DNA from: Segatella copri
GTDB taxonomy: Bacteria > Bacteroidota > Bacteroidia > Bacteroidales > Bacteroidaceae
NCBI RefSeq assembly: GCF_019249655.2
Contig: NZ_CP137557.1
Coordinates: 3,886,001-3,950,000 of the forward strand
Direction of reading: 5' to 3'
DNA: 64,000 nt
The position numbers were made by a program, and so were the translations under genes. Position 1 is the stretch's first letter, and each line of letters starts with the position of its first letter. Below are positions 1 to 9,089 of the stretch, piece by piece. Below the pieces are notes generated by a model. The model saw only the letters and a list, made by a program, of their open reading frames with translations, had not been told where the DNA came from and did not search any database.

Positions 1-1466
1 TCCTGTTTCAGTGCCTGTTCGATGCCAATGGTATTGAAAGGTACAGGACCTCGGCTCAATTCCGGGATGTTGAAACTCTTCAGGCAGTCGTCGTAAAAGG
101 TCGGCTCCTTTTGTGGGAGTACAAATGGCTTGTGGGCCTTGCCTTGCCGGTCGATATAGCAGAAGTAAGGTTTGCCGTAGATGCCATCATCCCGTTTGCT
201 GATGAAGACAAACCATCTACCGGTATGTGACCAGCAGTGATAGGTGTCGCTCTTCTTGCTGTTCACAATGTTGAGGCTGTCGGTCTTGCCTGTCTGTAAA
301 TCCAGCATATAGAGGTCTGACTCTGTGTGCCAGACTGGGAAGGTACCGTAATCCAGGACCGTGAAGAGACAGAATCTGCCGTCAGGACTAATCTTAGGAT
401 GACATACGGAACGGGATGAGTAGAGGGTGTCTATTCTTTCTCCAAATGTGCCATTTACCTCATTGAAGGGAATGCGCACCAAGGCATATTTCAGATTCTT
501 CAGATTTTTCTGATTCTTGTCGGACAGTTCCTTCTTGTTGGCTGCACAGTAGTAGATGTATTTGCCGTTGGCCGAAAAGGTGGGAAAAGTCTCCAGATGG
601 CTACTGTCGCTTGCCAGTGGTGATGAGATGATGCGGTTGTTGTCGAGGTCGGCCACATATATGTCGCTTGCCGTATCATATACTTCCAGTCGCTTGTCGG
701 TATTGATATTGAAATCTCTCACCATTGTATTGGTTGAATAGGTGAGATATCTGCCCGAAGGATTGAAACTGTAGTATATTCCAGGTAAAGCCATGCCCTT
801 GCCTTGCAGGTTGAGTTTTCTCAGTTTACCGTTACGGTTGAGTATGGTTCCTCCATTTTCACCTCTTAGATAGATGATGCTGAGATTCTCGTTCTGGTTG
901 CCATACGCATACGTGTTCATCTTGAGATGTTTGAGCAGGGTGTAGTCGGCGATTATCTTTTCATCCCAGTTCTCTATACAGCGTTGTTTTGTTTTGGTCT
1001 TACTCCATACATCATAGGTTGGTTCTATGAGCTGATAGGTAAGATACGAGTCGATGCTGTCGCTCACCACTTGCCAGGTAAAAGGTCTGAAGGCCGTCCA
1101 TTCCCCCTCGTCGCTCTTGGAATATATCTGCACCTTGATGTTCTTGCCAGCTGCCTTCGCCAGGAAATATTTCCACTCTTTTAAGTCGAACTTCAGATTT
1201 TGGCTATTGCTGGTAGCCGTCAGGGTATTATCTGCATCATCCTCATCTGCTCCTTCGATGGTGAGTACTGTCTCGATGTTGGTGAGGTGCTTGTCACGAA
1301 TCTTGAAGTTGAGCGGTGCGATGTTCACGGGGATGGTAACATCAGCATAGTCGGGATACATATTGGGCAGATGATTCTTCTGCTCTGCATTCTCATGTGT
1401 CTGGGCGCATGAGGCGAACAGAAGGAGTCCTGCCAGGGTGATATTTAGAATGTTCTTGTGTTTCAT
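1..1466 (-). CDS. PD40/TolB-like beta-propeller lipoprotein (C-terminus beyond window)
   Basis: The minus-strand frame is open from an ATG at 1466 to the left edge, so the C-terminus is missing and about 488 residues are visible. The N-terminus is a lipoprotein signal with a lipobox ending LLLFASC at about residue 20. An Ig-like or beta-sandwich segment follows (about 40-150), then a repeated region with TolB/PD40-type blades such as YYSFNPSGRYLTYS, FSANGKYIYY and PKISPDGRFCLF. TolB-like blades usually make periplasmic or surface propellers that bind other proteins; no enzymatic residues are evident. The start codon overlaps the stop of the upstream membrane-protein gene by 4 bp (ATGA), which implies translational coupling and a shared function, perhaps a secreted complex. 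The specific function is not recognised. Confidence 0.8.
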   Translation of the reverse strand, partial: MKHKNILNITLAGLLLFASCAQTHENAEQKNHLPNMYPDYADVTIPVNIAPLNFKIRDKHLTNIETVLTIEGADEDDADNTLTATSNSQNLKFDLKEWKYFLAKAAGKNIKVQIYSKSDEGEWTAFRPFTWQVVSDSIDSYLTYQLIEPTYDVWSKTKTKQRCIENWDEKIIADYTLLKHLKMNTYAYGNQNENLSIIYLRGENGGTILNRNGKLRKLNLQGKGMALPGIYYSFNPSGRYLTYSTNTMVRDFNINTDKRLEVYDTASDIYVADLDNNRIISSPLASDSSHLETFPTFSANGKYIYYCAANKKELSDKNQKNLKNLKYALVRIPFNEVNGTFGERIDTLYSSRSVCHPKISPDGRFCLFTVLDYGTFPVWHTESDLYMLDLQTGKTDSLNIVNSKKSDTYHCWSHTGRWFVFISKRDDGIYGKPYFCYIDRQGKAHKPFVLPQKEPTFYDDCLKSFNIPELSRGPVPFNTIGIEQALKQ

Positions 1467-2812
1467 CTTACTTGCTTTATAAACTGGTTGTTGTTGTCTT
1501 GCTGCTCAAGTCTGATGTTCTTGCGCTTGTCGAGATACGTCTGCAGTATGGCTTTCTCTTCTGCACTGGCGTTTTTGCCGAGAGAAGCGAAAATGCGGTC
1601 GGCCCATCTTTTCCAGACGAATGTCTTTTGAAGAATACGAAGATATTTGCGGGTGGCGGCATAATTTCCTTTCACCAGATTGATTTCTGCGAGTCGCTTC
1701 ACCATGCGGATGTTGCGGCAGTTGGGGGAATATATGTTTCCCAGCATGGCTGCCCGTTCGCAGAAGGTCATATCGTCTAGAGCCCAGTATAGTTCATTCA
1801 GTGCATGGATGGTGAGCAGGGAAGGGTTGGCTTCCAATGTCTCAAAGGTACCGATGTCTTTGTTGGGGTACTTCTTTAAGGAAGCAGGCTGACTGCGAAA
1901 TTGTGCCATGATGAGGTCATGGTAAAACTTCATGTACTGGTTCGGGTTCTTATCCTTTTCAACCATGTTGATTACCCGGTTGTAGTTGCCAAAGTAGTAT
2001 TCACAATCCACGGCGAGTGTCCTTTCCTGGTCTAATTGTGGTTTTACCAATTTGCCTATACCCGGATACGTATAGATGGTTTGGAAATCACAGAAGTAAA
2101 GGCGTTTGCAGAGCATGAGCAGGAAGAAGGTAATCACCAGGGTGGTCAGGCAATAGTAGCAGCCTGCTTTCATGATGTTCTCGAGGCTGCCTATGAAGAC
2201 CAGTGCGCCGTAAATCCATACGCCGTATCCGAAGAACCAATGACATACGAAAATTGATATGGTGATACTGAATGTTGAGATCCAGATCGGAAGTCCCATG
2301 CGATGCAATGTAGGATTATTTTCGTCCATCGTTTCTATCTTATTGATAAACTTTCTGGTGCTGGCAAGTATTGTGGTGCTGACACGGAATACGCTGGCTC
2401 CACCGGCTATTGCCAGGATGCTGCTCAGCCGGTATTCGTAATCCAAACTGAAGCAGACCAACAGCGTCATCACTGCGAACGCAGCGATATTGGGTGCCCA
2501 TGTTCCCTTGAAGCCTGCATCTCTCACCGCATATTTGATGTTGTAGCCAGCGAGAAGGATGCAGAGGGTAAGAATGGTAGCCCCCATATAGTGATAGAGA
2601 TAGAACTGTGTGAGAAAATCACCAGCCATACATGCCAGCCAACCTGGTTTTTCCAGATAGGTGGTAAGATAATCCCATGATGCCAGGAACAGCTGGTTCT
2701 GCTCCTGGTAATACAGATGATAGGGATAGCAGAATTGGAAGAAAGCAAAACATGCTATAGCCCCAAATACATATATGATGAATATGCAAAAGCTTTTTAG
2801 ATTACTATTCAT
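1463..2812 (-). CDS. DUF6057-like integral membrane protein
   Basis: A protein of 449 residues. The frame opens further upstream, but the ATG at 2812 is preferred because a promoter -7 box lies at 2835-2842, downstream of the farther start. The N-terminal half holds about seven hydrophobic segments (for example FCIFIIYVFGAIACFAFF and the LTTLVITFFLLMLCK segment). The C-terminal half is soluble and TPR-like, rich in Leu, Tyr and Asn. This two-part layout matches the DUF6057 family of Bacteroidales as I remember it; the function is unknown. Its stop overlaps the start of the PD40 lipoprotein gene by 4 bp, so the two form an operon and probably act together at the envelope. Confidence 0.75.
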   Translation of the reverse strand: MNSNLKSFCIFIIYVFGAIACFAFFQFCYPYHLYYQEQNQLFLASWDYLTTYLEKPGWLACMAGDFLTQFYLYHYMGATILTLCILLAGYNIKYAVRDAGFKGTWAPNIAAFAVMTLLVCFSLDYEYRLSSILAIAGGASVFRVSTTILASTRKFINKIETMDENNPTLHRMGLPIWISTFSITISIFVCHWFFGYGVWIYGALVFIGSLENIMKAGCYYCLTTLVITFFLLMLCKRLYFCDFQTIYTYPGIGKLVKPQLDQERTLAVDCEYYFGNYNRVINMVEKDKNPNQYMKFYHDLIMAQFRSQPASLKKYPNKDIGTFETLEANPSLLTIHALNELYWALDDMTFCERAAMLGNIYSPNCRNIRMVKRLAEINLVKGNYAATRKYLRILQKTFVWKRWADRIFASLGKNASAEEKAILQTYLDKRKNIRLEQQDNNNQFIKQVR

Positions 2813-2834
2813 AATTTGATAAGTTTGGTTATTG

Positions 2835-2842
2835 CAAAGGTA
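2835..2842 (-). promoter_or_regulatory. -7 box (TACCTTTG) of the DUF6057/PD40 operon
   Basis: On the minus strand the motif TACCTTTG matches the Bacteroidetes TAnnTTTG -7 consensus and lies 22 bp before the chosen ATG at 2812. A TTG occurs 24 bp further upstream, longer than the usual spacing of about 20, so the -33 box is weak or absent. Confidence 0.55.
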
Positions 2843-2940
2843 GAAAAAAAATATAAGAATAAGTAACAATACTGCGTTAAATTAATATTTAATCGTCTGT
2901 AAATCAATAACTTATATTAAGAAATGCTTATGAAAACTTA

Positions 2941-4255
2941 ACTATAGAAAGTTGGTCAAGTCGCTGATTTTCAGTAACTTTGCAAATCACGACAAACGCA
3001 AAATTATATGAATACAGGACTTGACCAATATATGGATATCTTTAAAGATGCAGTTGAAGATTCGGCTGCAAAGTTAACAAAAAGTTTCGAGAAAATACTC
3101 ATCGAGGTGATAATTTTGTTCATGGTAATACCAAGAAAGATAAATTTCACCCAAATGGGGAGGTATGGCTCGCATGTTGAGCAAACCTATCGCAACGCAT
3201 TCGGCTTAAAAAAGTCGAAAAGCATTGACTGGCTCAAACTTAATGTCTCACTTGCCAAGCGCTTCTTTGGTAAACAGGGAAGATGGGCTATTGCCATTGA
3301 TCCCAGCTACATCAGCAAAGCTGGCAAGAAGACTCCACATATCGGTCGTTTTTGGTCGGGATGTGCACAGTCTGTTAAACATGGTCTCGAAATCATGGGT
3401 ATTGGCCTCATTGATATTGATGCCAAAGACTGCATGATGTTAAAAGCACACCAGTCGCTAAGTAATAAAGAACTGAGTCTTAGAAACAAGACTATGGTAG
3501 ATTTCTATATCAGCGTCATTAAGCGTTACCGCAAGGAACTTCTTAAACTCTCAACCCTCATAGTTGCAGATGCTTACTTCTCTACAAGTACATTTGTTAA
3601 TGGGATAAAGAAAGAAGGGTTCTCTTTGATAAGCCGCTTTCGTGACAATGCTTGTCTCTTTTATGTCTATGCTGGTCCACGTACTGGAAAACGTGGTCGC
3701 CCCAAGACCAAGGATGGCAAGATTGATATGAAGAATCTTGACCTCACTCGAATGGAGAAGATGGAGATGAAAGATATAGAAGGAACAGCTTATACTTTGA
3801 TAGCCTATTCCAAGGCACTCAGGTGTAAAGTTAGACTTGTCATCTGGCAGATGCCGAATGGCAAGAAGAAACTATTCTTCTCTACAGACACCTCACTTTC
3901 GGGTGAAGAAGTACTTCTTTATTATAGAACCAGGTTCCAGATCGAATTTTGCTTTCGTGACGCCAAAGGCTATACTGGTCTTATGGACTGCCAGGCTCGC
4001 GATAAGTGGAAACTCGATTTTGCTTTCAATGCTTCGTTCACATCACTAAATGTTGCCAAGGTAACTATGAAGGAGATGGGAATGGAATATTCTATGTCTT
4101 CATTCAAGTCACTGATGACCAATATTTATCTGGTGAAACGAATTTTTAAAGCAAGCGGGTACACCCCGAACCGAACTTTAATTAGCAAGATTTTCAAAGA
4201 TCTCTCGTGCTTACAGCGTATAGCTGCTTAGCACATTATTGAATTATTAACGAAC
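2941..4255 (+). mobile_element. IS4-family insertion sequence (ends approximate)
   Basis: A single transposase gene with its own promoter (TTG at 2952-2954, 20 bp, TAACTTTG at 2975-2982) sits between two chromosomal genes. Its ends are not sharply visible. A weak inverted match lies near 2943-2952 (ATAG, 3 bp, GTT) and 4247-4256 (AAC, 3 bp, CTAT). No clear target duplication was found. The total size of about 1.3 kb fits a simple IS4-family element. Confidence 0.5.
3008..4231 (+). CDS. IS4-family DDE transposase
   Basis: A 407-residue protein that appears complete. The catalytic DDE fold is visible: a first Asp in IAIDPSYISKAG (about residue 98), a second in LIVADAYFST (about 193), and the IS4 signature Y-x2-R-x3-E-x6-K near residues 310-325 (read as YRTRFQIEFCFRDAKG). 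These residues cut and join the element ends. The frame is intact and there is a promoter at 2952-2982, so the element may still be active. It lies between the DUF6057 promoter and the terminator of the RidA-like gene and disrupts no visible coding sequence. Confidence 0.9.
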   Translation: MNTGLDQYMDIFKDAVEDSAAKLTKSFEKILIEVIILFMVIPRKINFTQMGRYGSHVEQTYRNAFGLKKSKSIDWLKLNVSLAKRFFGKQGRWAIAIDPSYISKAGKKTPHIGRFWSGCAQSVKHGLEIMGIGLIDIDAKDCMMLKAHQSLSNKELSLRNKTMVDFYISVIKRYRKELLKLSTLIVADAYFSTSTFVNGIKKEGFSLISRFRDNACLFYVYAGPRTGKRGRPKTKDGKIDMKNLDLTRMEKMEMKDIEGTAYTLIAYSKALRCKVRLVIWQMPNGKKKLFFSTDTSLSGEEVLLYYRTRFQIEFCFRDAKGYTGLMDCQARDKWKLDFAFNASFTSLNVAKVTMKEMGMEYSMSSFKSLMTNIYLVKRIFKASGYTPNRTLISKIFKDLSCLQRIAA

Positions 4256-4263
4256 TATTGAGT

Positions 4264-4314
4264 AATAAAAATGCAGAAATTTGCTTGTAGGGGGCAAATT
4301 TCTGCATTTTTATT
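4264..4314. terminator. Strong bidirectional terminator hairpin
   Basis: Two perfect 21-bp arms (4264-4284 and 4294-4314) flank a 9-base loop. They are A-rich on one side and T-rich on the other, so the hairpin can end transcription in both directions. It serves the IS transposase side and the RidA-like gene, whose stop codon lies at the edge of the right arm. Confidence 0.85.
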
Positions 4315-5362
4315 ATCTTTCTGCGATAAATTCCATCTCAATCAGCCATCCTGGCCTGCAGACTTTGGCTTCTACGATGATGCGGGGTATCTGCGGATAA
4401 AACTGTTGCATCATTCTATCTACCGTATGATAGTCGGAAATATCTCGCAGGTAGATGATGAAATATTGGATATCGTTCATGGTGGCATCGCCATCTTTCA
4501 GCAAGGCTCCTACGTTCTCCAGCAGTCTGCCGGTCTGTCTTACAATATCTTCTTCATAAACTACGTTTCCCAGTTTGTCGATGCTCGCCGTGCCTGAGAT
4601 GAAGTATTGCTGCTTGAAATGCTGGCTTCCATCAGAATTGCTGCAATGCGTTGGCAGCGTAACCCGGGTTCCCCTTTCGAAGGCTACGCCATATTCATGG
4701 GTAGGGTTCAGATGTTCCAGTGCCTGGAGATACTTCTTGTCTTCTTCCTTGATGCCGGGGAAGGTGAGGAAATCGATGGCTACTGCTGCATGGCGAACGG
4801 GAGTGGCTCCTCCGATGCCGGTGCTGGCGATGTAGTGGGTGTCGGCAGTTAATCCTTCCTTGTCGAAAATGTCGTTGCGTGCTTCCACTACGCCCTGGTA
4901 ATTCACGTCGATGTTGGTAACGTATATCCAGGTACGCACAAGATTGCGTTCCATTGTCATATCCGTATCTGCAATGATTTGCAGATATTTGTTGAAAAGA
5001 AGGTTTGTCTGCTCGTATGAATCCTTCCCCTTTGCTTCTTCCTCCGTCAGGCGAAGACTATGGAATAGGAGTGGTGTCTCATCGTCCGTGGTCTTGACCA
5101 GAAGTGAAATCTTGCTGCCGCAAAGGGGTGTTTGCTCTACGATGGTGAGGTGGATATCTTTCAGATACTCCTGATAGAGAAGAGAGTCCTGGAAATCCTG
5201 AATCTGATTTTGGGAGTCGCTGAGAAATACCTTGCAATATTGCAAAGTGCGATGCTCCTGTTTCTCAATGTCGAGATAATTACCTAGTTTTAGATACAGA
5301 AAGTTGAGGCGGTCATTGAATGTCCCCATCACTTCTGGTGTAATAATGCTGTATTTATCCAT
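4313..5362 (-). CDS. RidA/YjgF-domain protein, long form
   Basis: A protein of 349 residues from the ATG at 5362. A farther in-frame ATG at 5410 overlaps the -7 box at 5408-5415 and is unlikely. The last 110 or so residues resemble a RidA/YjgF-YER057c domain (GTASIDKLGNVVY, RQTGRLLENVGALL, with RIIVEAKVCRPGWLIEMEF at the end). The first 200 resemble a diverged second RidA-like half with a TWIYVTNIDV segment, an arrangement seen in long Rid-like and FkbO/Hyg5 chorismatase-like proteins. Short RidA enzymes hydrolyse reactive enamine/imine intermediates. Whether this long form does so, or works on another substrate, cannot be told from sequence. It is a single gene with its own promoter and terminator. 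Confidence 0.75.
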   Translation of the reverse strand: MDKYSIITPEVMGTFNDRLNFLYLKLGNYLDIEKQEHRTLQYCKVFLSDSQNQIQDFQDSLLYQEYLKDIHLTIVEQTPLCGSKISLLVKTTDDETPLLFHSLRLTEEEAKGKDSYEQTNLLFNKYLQIIADTDMTMERNLVRTWIYVTNIDVNYQGVVEARNDIFDKEGLTADTHYIASTGIGGATPVRHAAVAIDFLTFPGIKEEDKKYLQALEHLNPTHEYGVAFERGTRVTLPTHCSNSDGSQHFKQQYFISGTASIDKLGNVVYEEDIVRQTGRLLENVGALLKDGDATMNDIQYFIIYLRDISDYHTVDRMMQQFYPQIPRIIVEAKVCRPGWLIEMEFIAER

Positions 5363-5407
5363 CTTGTTTTTTGTCTTTTCTTCTGAATATCTTCTACAAT
5401 TTTTCTG

Positions 5408-5415
5408 CAAAGTTA
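5408..5415 (-). promoter_or_regulatory. -7 box (TAACTTTG) of the RidA-like gene
   Basis: The minus strand carries TAACTTTG, 45 bp before the ATG at 5362. No good -33 TTTG lies 20 bp upstream, so the core promoter is partial. Confidence 0.5.
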
Positions 5416-5506
5416 CGGATAATTCATGAGAAAAGAAAAAAACAAGATGGACTTTTGATGAAAATACCTACTTATGGTGATGGGTATTCCTGTTATCTGT
5501 AAAATA

Positions 5507-6469
5507 TTAAAGCGATTCGAGCATGCGCTTGATTACAACTTCGGCTGAAATCTCACGGTTGGCTGCCTCTGGAATCACCAGGCTGTTCTTGCTCTCGATG
5601 ACATCATCGGTAACAATCAGACCGCGGCGAACAGGCAGACAGTGCATGAAGCAACCATCATTGGTCCAGCTCATGTGCTCCTCGTCGATGGTCCAGCTCA
5701 TATCTTTGCTCAAGATCTCACCATACTGTGCTGGATTTTTCACGCCCGGACAGCTCCAGTTCTTGGCATAAACGAAGTCTGCACCTTCCAGCGCCTTCTT
5801 CTGGTCGTACTCCACCTTGGCATTGCCCACAAACTTAGGGTCCAGCTCATAGCCCTCAGGGTGAGTAACCACGAAATCAACATCGGCTGCGTTCATCCAC
5901 TGGGCGAATGAGTTTGGTACAGCCTGAGGCAGGGCACGGCAGTGAGGAGCCCAGGTCAAGACTACCTTAGGACGAGCCACCTTCTTATGCTCCTCAATGG
6001 TGATGAGGTCGGCGAATGCCTGGAGTGGGTGAACGGTGGCAGTCTCCATGGCGAAGACTGGGCGGCCGCTGTACTTCACAAACTGGTTTACGATAGTCTC
6101 GGCGTAATCGTAGTCACGGTCTTTCAAACCGGCAAAGCTGCGCACGCCAATCAAATCGCAGAAGCTACCCATTACTGGGATAGCTTCCAGCAGATGTTCG
6201 CTCTTGTCGCCATCCATGATAACGCCACGCTCTGTCTCCAGTTTCCATGCACCGGCGTTCACGTCGAGCACGATCACATTCATGCCCAGGTTCATCGCAG
6301 CCTTCTGTGTACTCAGTCGGGTACGGAGACTGTTATTGAAGAATATCATCAGCAAGGTCTTGTTCTTGCCCAACTCCTGATAACCGAAACGGTTTGCTTT
6401 CACTTCCTGTGCCTCGGCGAGCGCTGCTTTCAAGTCGCCAAGGTCTTCAACATTAAAGAATGTCTTCAT
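5507..6469 (-). CDS. argF': N-succinyl-L-ornithine carbamoyltransferase (ArgF')
   Basis: 320 residues; ATG at 6469. It transfers the carbamoyl group of carbamoyl phosphate to an N-acylated ornithine in arginine synthesis. Visible motifs are NNSLRTRLSTQ (carbamoyl-phosphate loop, about 45-55), GAWKLETERGVIMDGDKS (about 73-90), ATVHPLQAFADL and MHCLPVRRGL. The protein aligns from memory with the Bacteroides fragilis succinylornithine enzyme along its whole length. The residue reported to set acetyl versus succinyl specificity (Glu92 in Xanthomonas, Pro90 in B. fragilis, just before the EH pair) is Ser90 here. Published mutants of the Xanthomonas enzyme with Ser at this site became succinylornithine-specific, so succinyl use is still predicted. 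It lies 71 bp downstream of proA on the same strand with no promoter seen between them, so they are probably cotranscribed. Confidence 0.92.
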   Translation of the reverse strand: MKTFFNVEDLGDLKAALAEAQEVKANRFGYQELGKNKTLLMIFFNNSLRTRLSTQKAAMNLGMNVIVLDVNAGAWKLETERGVIMDGDKSEHLLEAIPVMGSFCDLIGVRSFAGLKDRDYDYAETIVNQFVKYSGRPVFAMETATVHPLQAFADLITIEEHKKVARPKVVLTWAPHCRALPQAVPNSFAQWMNAADVDFVVTHPEGYELDPKFVGNAKVEYDQKKALEGADFVYAKNWSCPGVKNPAQYGEILSKDMSWTIDEEHMSWTNDGCFMHCLPVRRGLIVTDDVIESKNSLVIPEAANREISAEVVIKRMLESL

Positions 6470-6512
6470 TGTTATTTCGTTTTTTGTTTGTTATTTCTAA
6501 TATAATGCTATT

Positions 6513-6547
6513 GAATTCTTCACTCTTCACTTTTCGTTCTTCACTTC
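6513..6547. repeat. Copy of a dispersed 35-bp intergenic repeat (diverged)
   Basis: The stretch begins GAATTCTTCACTCTTCAC and overlaps the proA stop codon. It is a variant of a 35-bp sequence present in two exact copies at 25426-25460 and 53616-53650. It is built from repeats of TTCACTCTTC-like words. Confidence 0.6.
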
Positions 6548-7827
6548 CTTGTCTGTCCCTGACCTGTAATCAACCACTTGTAGGTAGTAATCTCTTCTAG
6601 CGCCATTGGTCCGCGGGCTCCAAGCTTTTGGGTGCTGATGCCAATTTCTGCGCCCAGTCCGAACTGTGCGCCATCGGTAAAGCTGGTAGGAGCGTTTACA
6701 TAAACGCAGGCTGCATCTACCATTGCCTGGAACTTCTTCTGGGTTGCTTCGTTATTGGAAACGATGCTCTCGCTGTGTCCGCTTCCGTAGGTGGCGATAT
6801 GCTCGAGTGCCTCATCTTCCGAAGCCACGGTCTTGATACCCATCTGCATGCTGAGCCATTCGGTGTTCCAGATGCTCTTCATGTTAGCATCAGTTTCCTT
6901 CATCTTCGCTTCGCTTTCCTCAGCCTTATATAATAAGGTGTCAGGATAGTGCCCCTTTAATGCCTCGTAGGCCTTGGCATCTGCATGAATCTTGGTCTGC
7001 TTCTCGGCGAGCCCCTTGCAGAGGGCAGGGAGATCGCTTAATCTGCTTTCATGAATCAGCAGACAGTCGAGTGCATTGCATACGCTTACTCTTCGGCACT
7101 TGGCATTTGTGATGATGCGCTTGCCCATCTCCAGGTCGCCATCTTTATCGAAGTAGCAGTGTACCACGCCAGCTCCAGTCTCGATAACCGGCACTTTGGC
7201 AGTATCACGAACGAAGTTGATAAGCTTCTTTCCACCTCGAGGAATGCAGAGGTCGATATAGCCCACGGCATTCAGCATTTCGCCTGTAGCCTCATGGGTA
7301 GCTGGTAGAAGCGTACATACGTTTGGATTCACGCCATACTTTATCAACACCCTGTTGATAAGTTCGACACCCGCTGAGTTAGAGGAGTTTGCATCCTTTC
7401 CACCTTTCAGTACGCATGCATTTCCACTCTTGAAACAGAGAGAAAAAACATCGTAGGTAACATTAGGACGGGCCTCGTAAATCATGCCGATGACTCCGAA
7501 TGGAACGGCTACTCGCTGCAGGTGCAATCCGTTGTCGAGTGTCTTGTCTTTGAGAACTCTTCCGAGTGGTGAGGGCAGGGTACTTACGTGTCTCATATCC
7601 GAAGCAATATCCTGGAGTCGCTGCTCGGTGAGTTGCAATCGGTCGTAGAGTGGGTTAGCCTTGTCCATCTTAGCCAAGTCTTCTGCATTTGCCTGGAGGA
7701 GCACAGGAGTTTCGGCGATGATAGCGTCAGCCACCGCCTGCAGGATTTCATTACGTTGTTCGTCGCTGAGCAAGCCCAGGGTCTTGCTGGCAGCCTTCAC
7801 TTTTTGGAAAGTCTCTTTCAGTTCCAT
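6541..7827 (-). CDS. proA: Gamma-glutamyl phosphate reductase (proline synthesis)
   Basis: 428 residues, the usual ProA length. It reduces gamma-glutamyl phosphate to glutamate semialdehyde with NADPH, the second step of proline synthesis. Family motifs include [16 protein letters not shown] (about 110-125), [20 protein letters not shown] and the catalytic cysteine region [15 protein letters not shown] (about 245-258), with [18 protein letters not shown] near the C-terminus. A full consensus promoter lies upstream (7872-7903). argF' follows on the same strand, linking proline and arginine synthesis. proB and proC are elsewhere in the window (17.8 and 22.9 kb). Confidence 0.95.
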   Translation of the reverse strand: MELKETFQKVKAASKTLGLLSDEQRNEILQAVADAIIAETPVLLQANAEDLAKMDKANPLYDRLQLTEQRLQDIASDMRHVSTLPSPLGRVLKDKTLDNGLHLQRVAVPFGVIGMIYEARPNVTYDVFSLCFKSGNACVLKGGKDANSSNSAGVELINRVLIKYGVNPNVCTLLPATHEATGEMLNAVGYIDLCIPRGGKKLINFVRDTAKVPVIETGAGVVHCYFDKDGDLEMGKRIITNAKCRRVSVCNALDCLLIHESRLSDLPALCKGLAEKQTKIHADAKAYEALKGHYPDTLLYKAEESEAKMKETDANMKSIWNTEWLSMQMGIKTVASEDEALEHIATYGSGHSESIVSNNEATQKKFQAMVDAACVYVNAPTSFTDGAQFGLGAEIGISTQKLGARGPMALEEITTYKWLITGQGQTRK

Positions 7828-7871
7828 TCGCTATTTCCTTTCTTATTTAATGATAAGATGTTATTTCGTTG

Positions 7872-7903
7872 CAAAGGTAAGTATAATTATTGGAAATCGC
7901 AAA
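7872..7903 (-). promoter_or_regulatory. proA promoter (TTTG - 20 bp - TACCTTTG)
   Basis: On the minus strand, TTTG (7900-7903) and TACCTTTG (7872-7879) are separated by exactly 20 bp, the Bacteroidetes sigma-ABfr consensus. The ATG of proA is 44 bp downstream of the -7 box. Confidence 0.8.
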
Positions 7904-7973
7904 CTTTATGCAAGAAAAAGTGATGATTTTGTATAAAAATGTATAGTTATACGGAAAATGAGATTCAAAAAGG

Positions 7974-8646
7974 TCAGGCAGCGCCTGGTCCTTTTTTCAT
8001 CTTGTCGTACATCTGAAGATACATATCCATTTGTCCTACATCCTGGTAAGTAATGCGATTACCTTCAAATCGACCAAGATATAAGAAGACGTTCATAATA
8101 TGAGATGTTAATATTGCGGTTCTAGGTTCTGAAACTCCAACCTTGCTCATATGCCTCCTTTGCATACCATTCACGAGCCTTTTTGTCTTCTACTCGTATA
8201 AGACGCTCGTAATGAGACCAAGGAAGAAGGCGTAACTCGGATTGGGCAGACTGTGTCTGACCTTTTTTGGGTAGCAAAGAAAATTCATCAGACAGTGTCT
8301 GCTGTTTTTGCTTTTTGAATTCCTCAGACAGTGTCTGAGGAATTGTTAACTCTTTGAATTTCAGGTAGAACTTCTTGAAATTCATGATGTTTGTCTCAGA
8401 GAATCCTTTTCCGAATTCCTTGGTCAAAGCAGCCGAAGCAACCTCTATCACATGCTTTCCGTATTCAGCACGTGATGCTCCGTTCTGTTCCTGTTCTACA
8501 ATACGTTGTCCTATTCTCCTGTTTCTTTCCACCAGAGAATAATTGACGGCAGCAAATGCTTTGCTGCGAGCCTTGCTGACGATGGAGCGCAAGTCGTTGA
8601 CGAGCATATTGTCTTCATCGTTATATTTCTTGTTGAGTTGCTTCAT
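7974..8646 (-). pseudogene. Decayed YhcG/DUF1016-family nuclease gene
   Basis: From the ATG at 8646 the first frame (8122-8646) encodes 174 residues with a DUF1016 N-terminal domain (INYSLVERNRRIGQRI-like start, then SETNIMNFKKFY and LRLLPWSHYERLIRVEDKKAREWY). It then runs out of frame. Another frame (7974 to about 8120) carries the isolated fragment VGQMDMYLQMYDKMKKG, which belongs to the nuclease half of this family. The catalytic core between the two pieces is missing, so the gene is broken by deletion and frameshift. YhcG-like proteins are predicted PD-(D/E)XK nucleases often found near restriction systems. The short tandem CAGACAGTGTCTG-type words within the coding part (8243-8342) may have helped the decay. 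A MITE-like insertion lies just upstream. Confidence 0.8.
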
Positions 8647-8663
8647 GATGCTTTTATTAATGA

Positions 8664-8945
8664 CTCAAGTTTCGCAAGTAACCTCCGGTCCCCGAAGGGG
8701 GCCAACTTTCAATAACCGCTGGTGGAATGACCGAAGGTCATGGAACCTGCGGACAACCAATAGTAGGGAGAAAGCGTCCCCAAAGGGGGCGAACCTCATC
8801 CAGTCTTGCTCCTGTTCGCCCCCTTCGGGGACGATAAGAGAGTTTCTGTCACTATCCGCAGGTTCCATTCCCTTCGGTCATTCCACCCGCGGTTATTCAC
8901 ATTCGCCCCCTTCGGGGACGGTAGAATGCTACTTGCGAAACTTCA
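8664..8945. mobile_element. MITE-like element: 282 bp, 14-bp inverted ends, 8-bp target duplication
   Basis: Perfect 14-bp terminal inverted repeats (8667-8680 AAGTTTCGCAAGTA and its complement at 8930-8943) enclose a non-coding, largely palindromic interior. A 32-bp arm at 8722-8753 pairs with 8855-8886, and CCCCTTCGGGG-type hairpins occur several times. Outside the ends lies a perfect 8-bp direct repeat, ATTAATGA (8656-8663 and 8946-8953), read as the target duplication. There is no transposase, so it would need one in trans. It separates the -7 box at 8963-8970 from the YhcG start codon at 8646. Confidence 0.8.
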
Positions 8946-8962
8946 ATTAATGAAATATGTTG

Positions 8963-8970
8963 CAAAGATA
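8963..8970 (-). promoter_or_regulatory. -7 box (TATCTTTG) of the YhcG remnant, displaced by the MITE
   Basis: TATCTTTG on the minus strand is now 316 bp from the ATG at 8646. Removing the 282-bp element plus one 8-bp duplication would leave about 26 bp, a normal leader length. This supports insertion of the element into the 5' untranslated region. Confidence 0.5.
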
Positions 8971-9089
8971 GTACTTTCTTTCTAAAAATCCATCTTTCCC
9001 ATCACTTTTTTCGATAAAAGTTTGGCGGTTTCACAAAAAATGCTTAAAAATAAATCAAACGAACTGTAGCGCATAGAAACAATATATGC

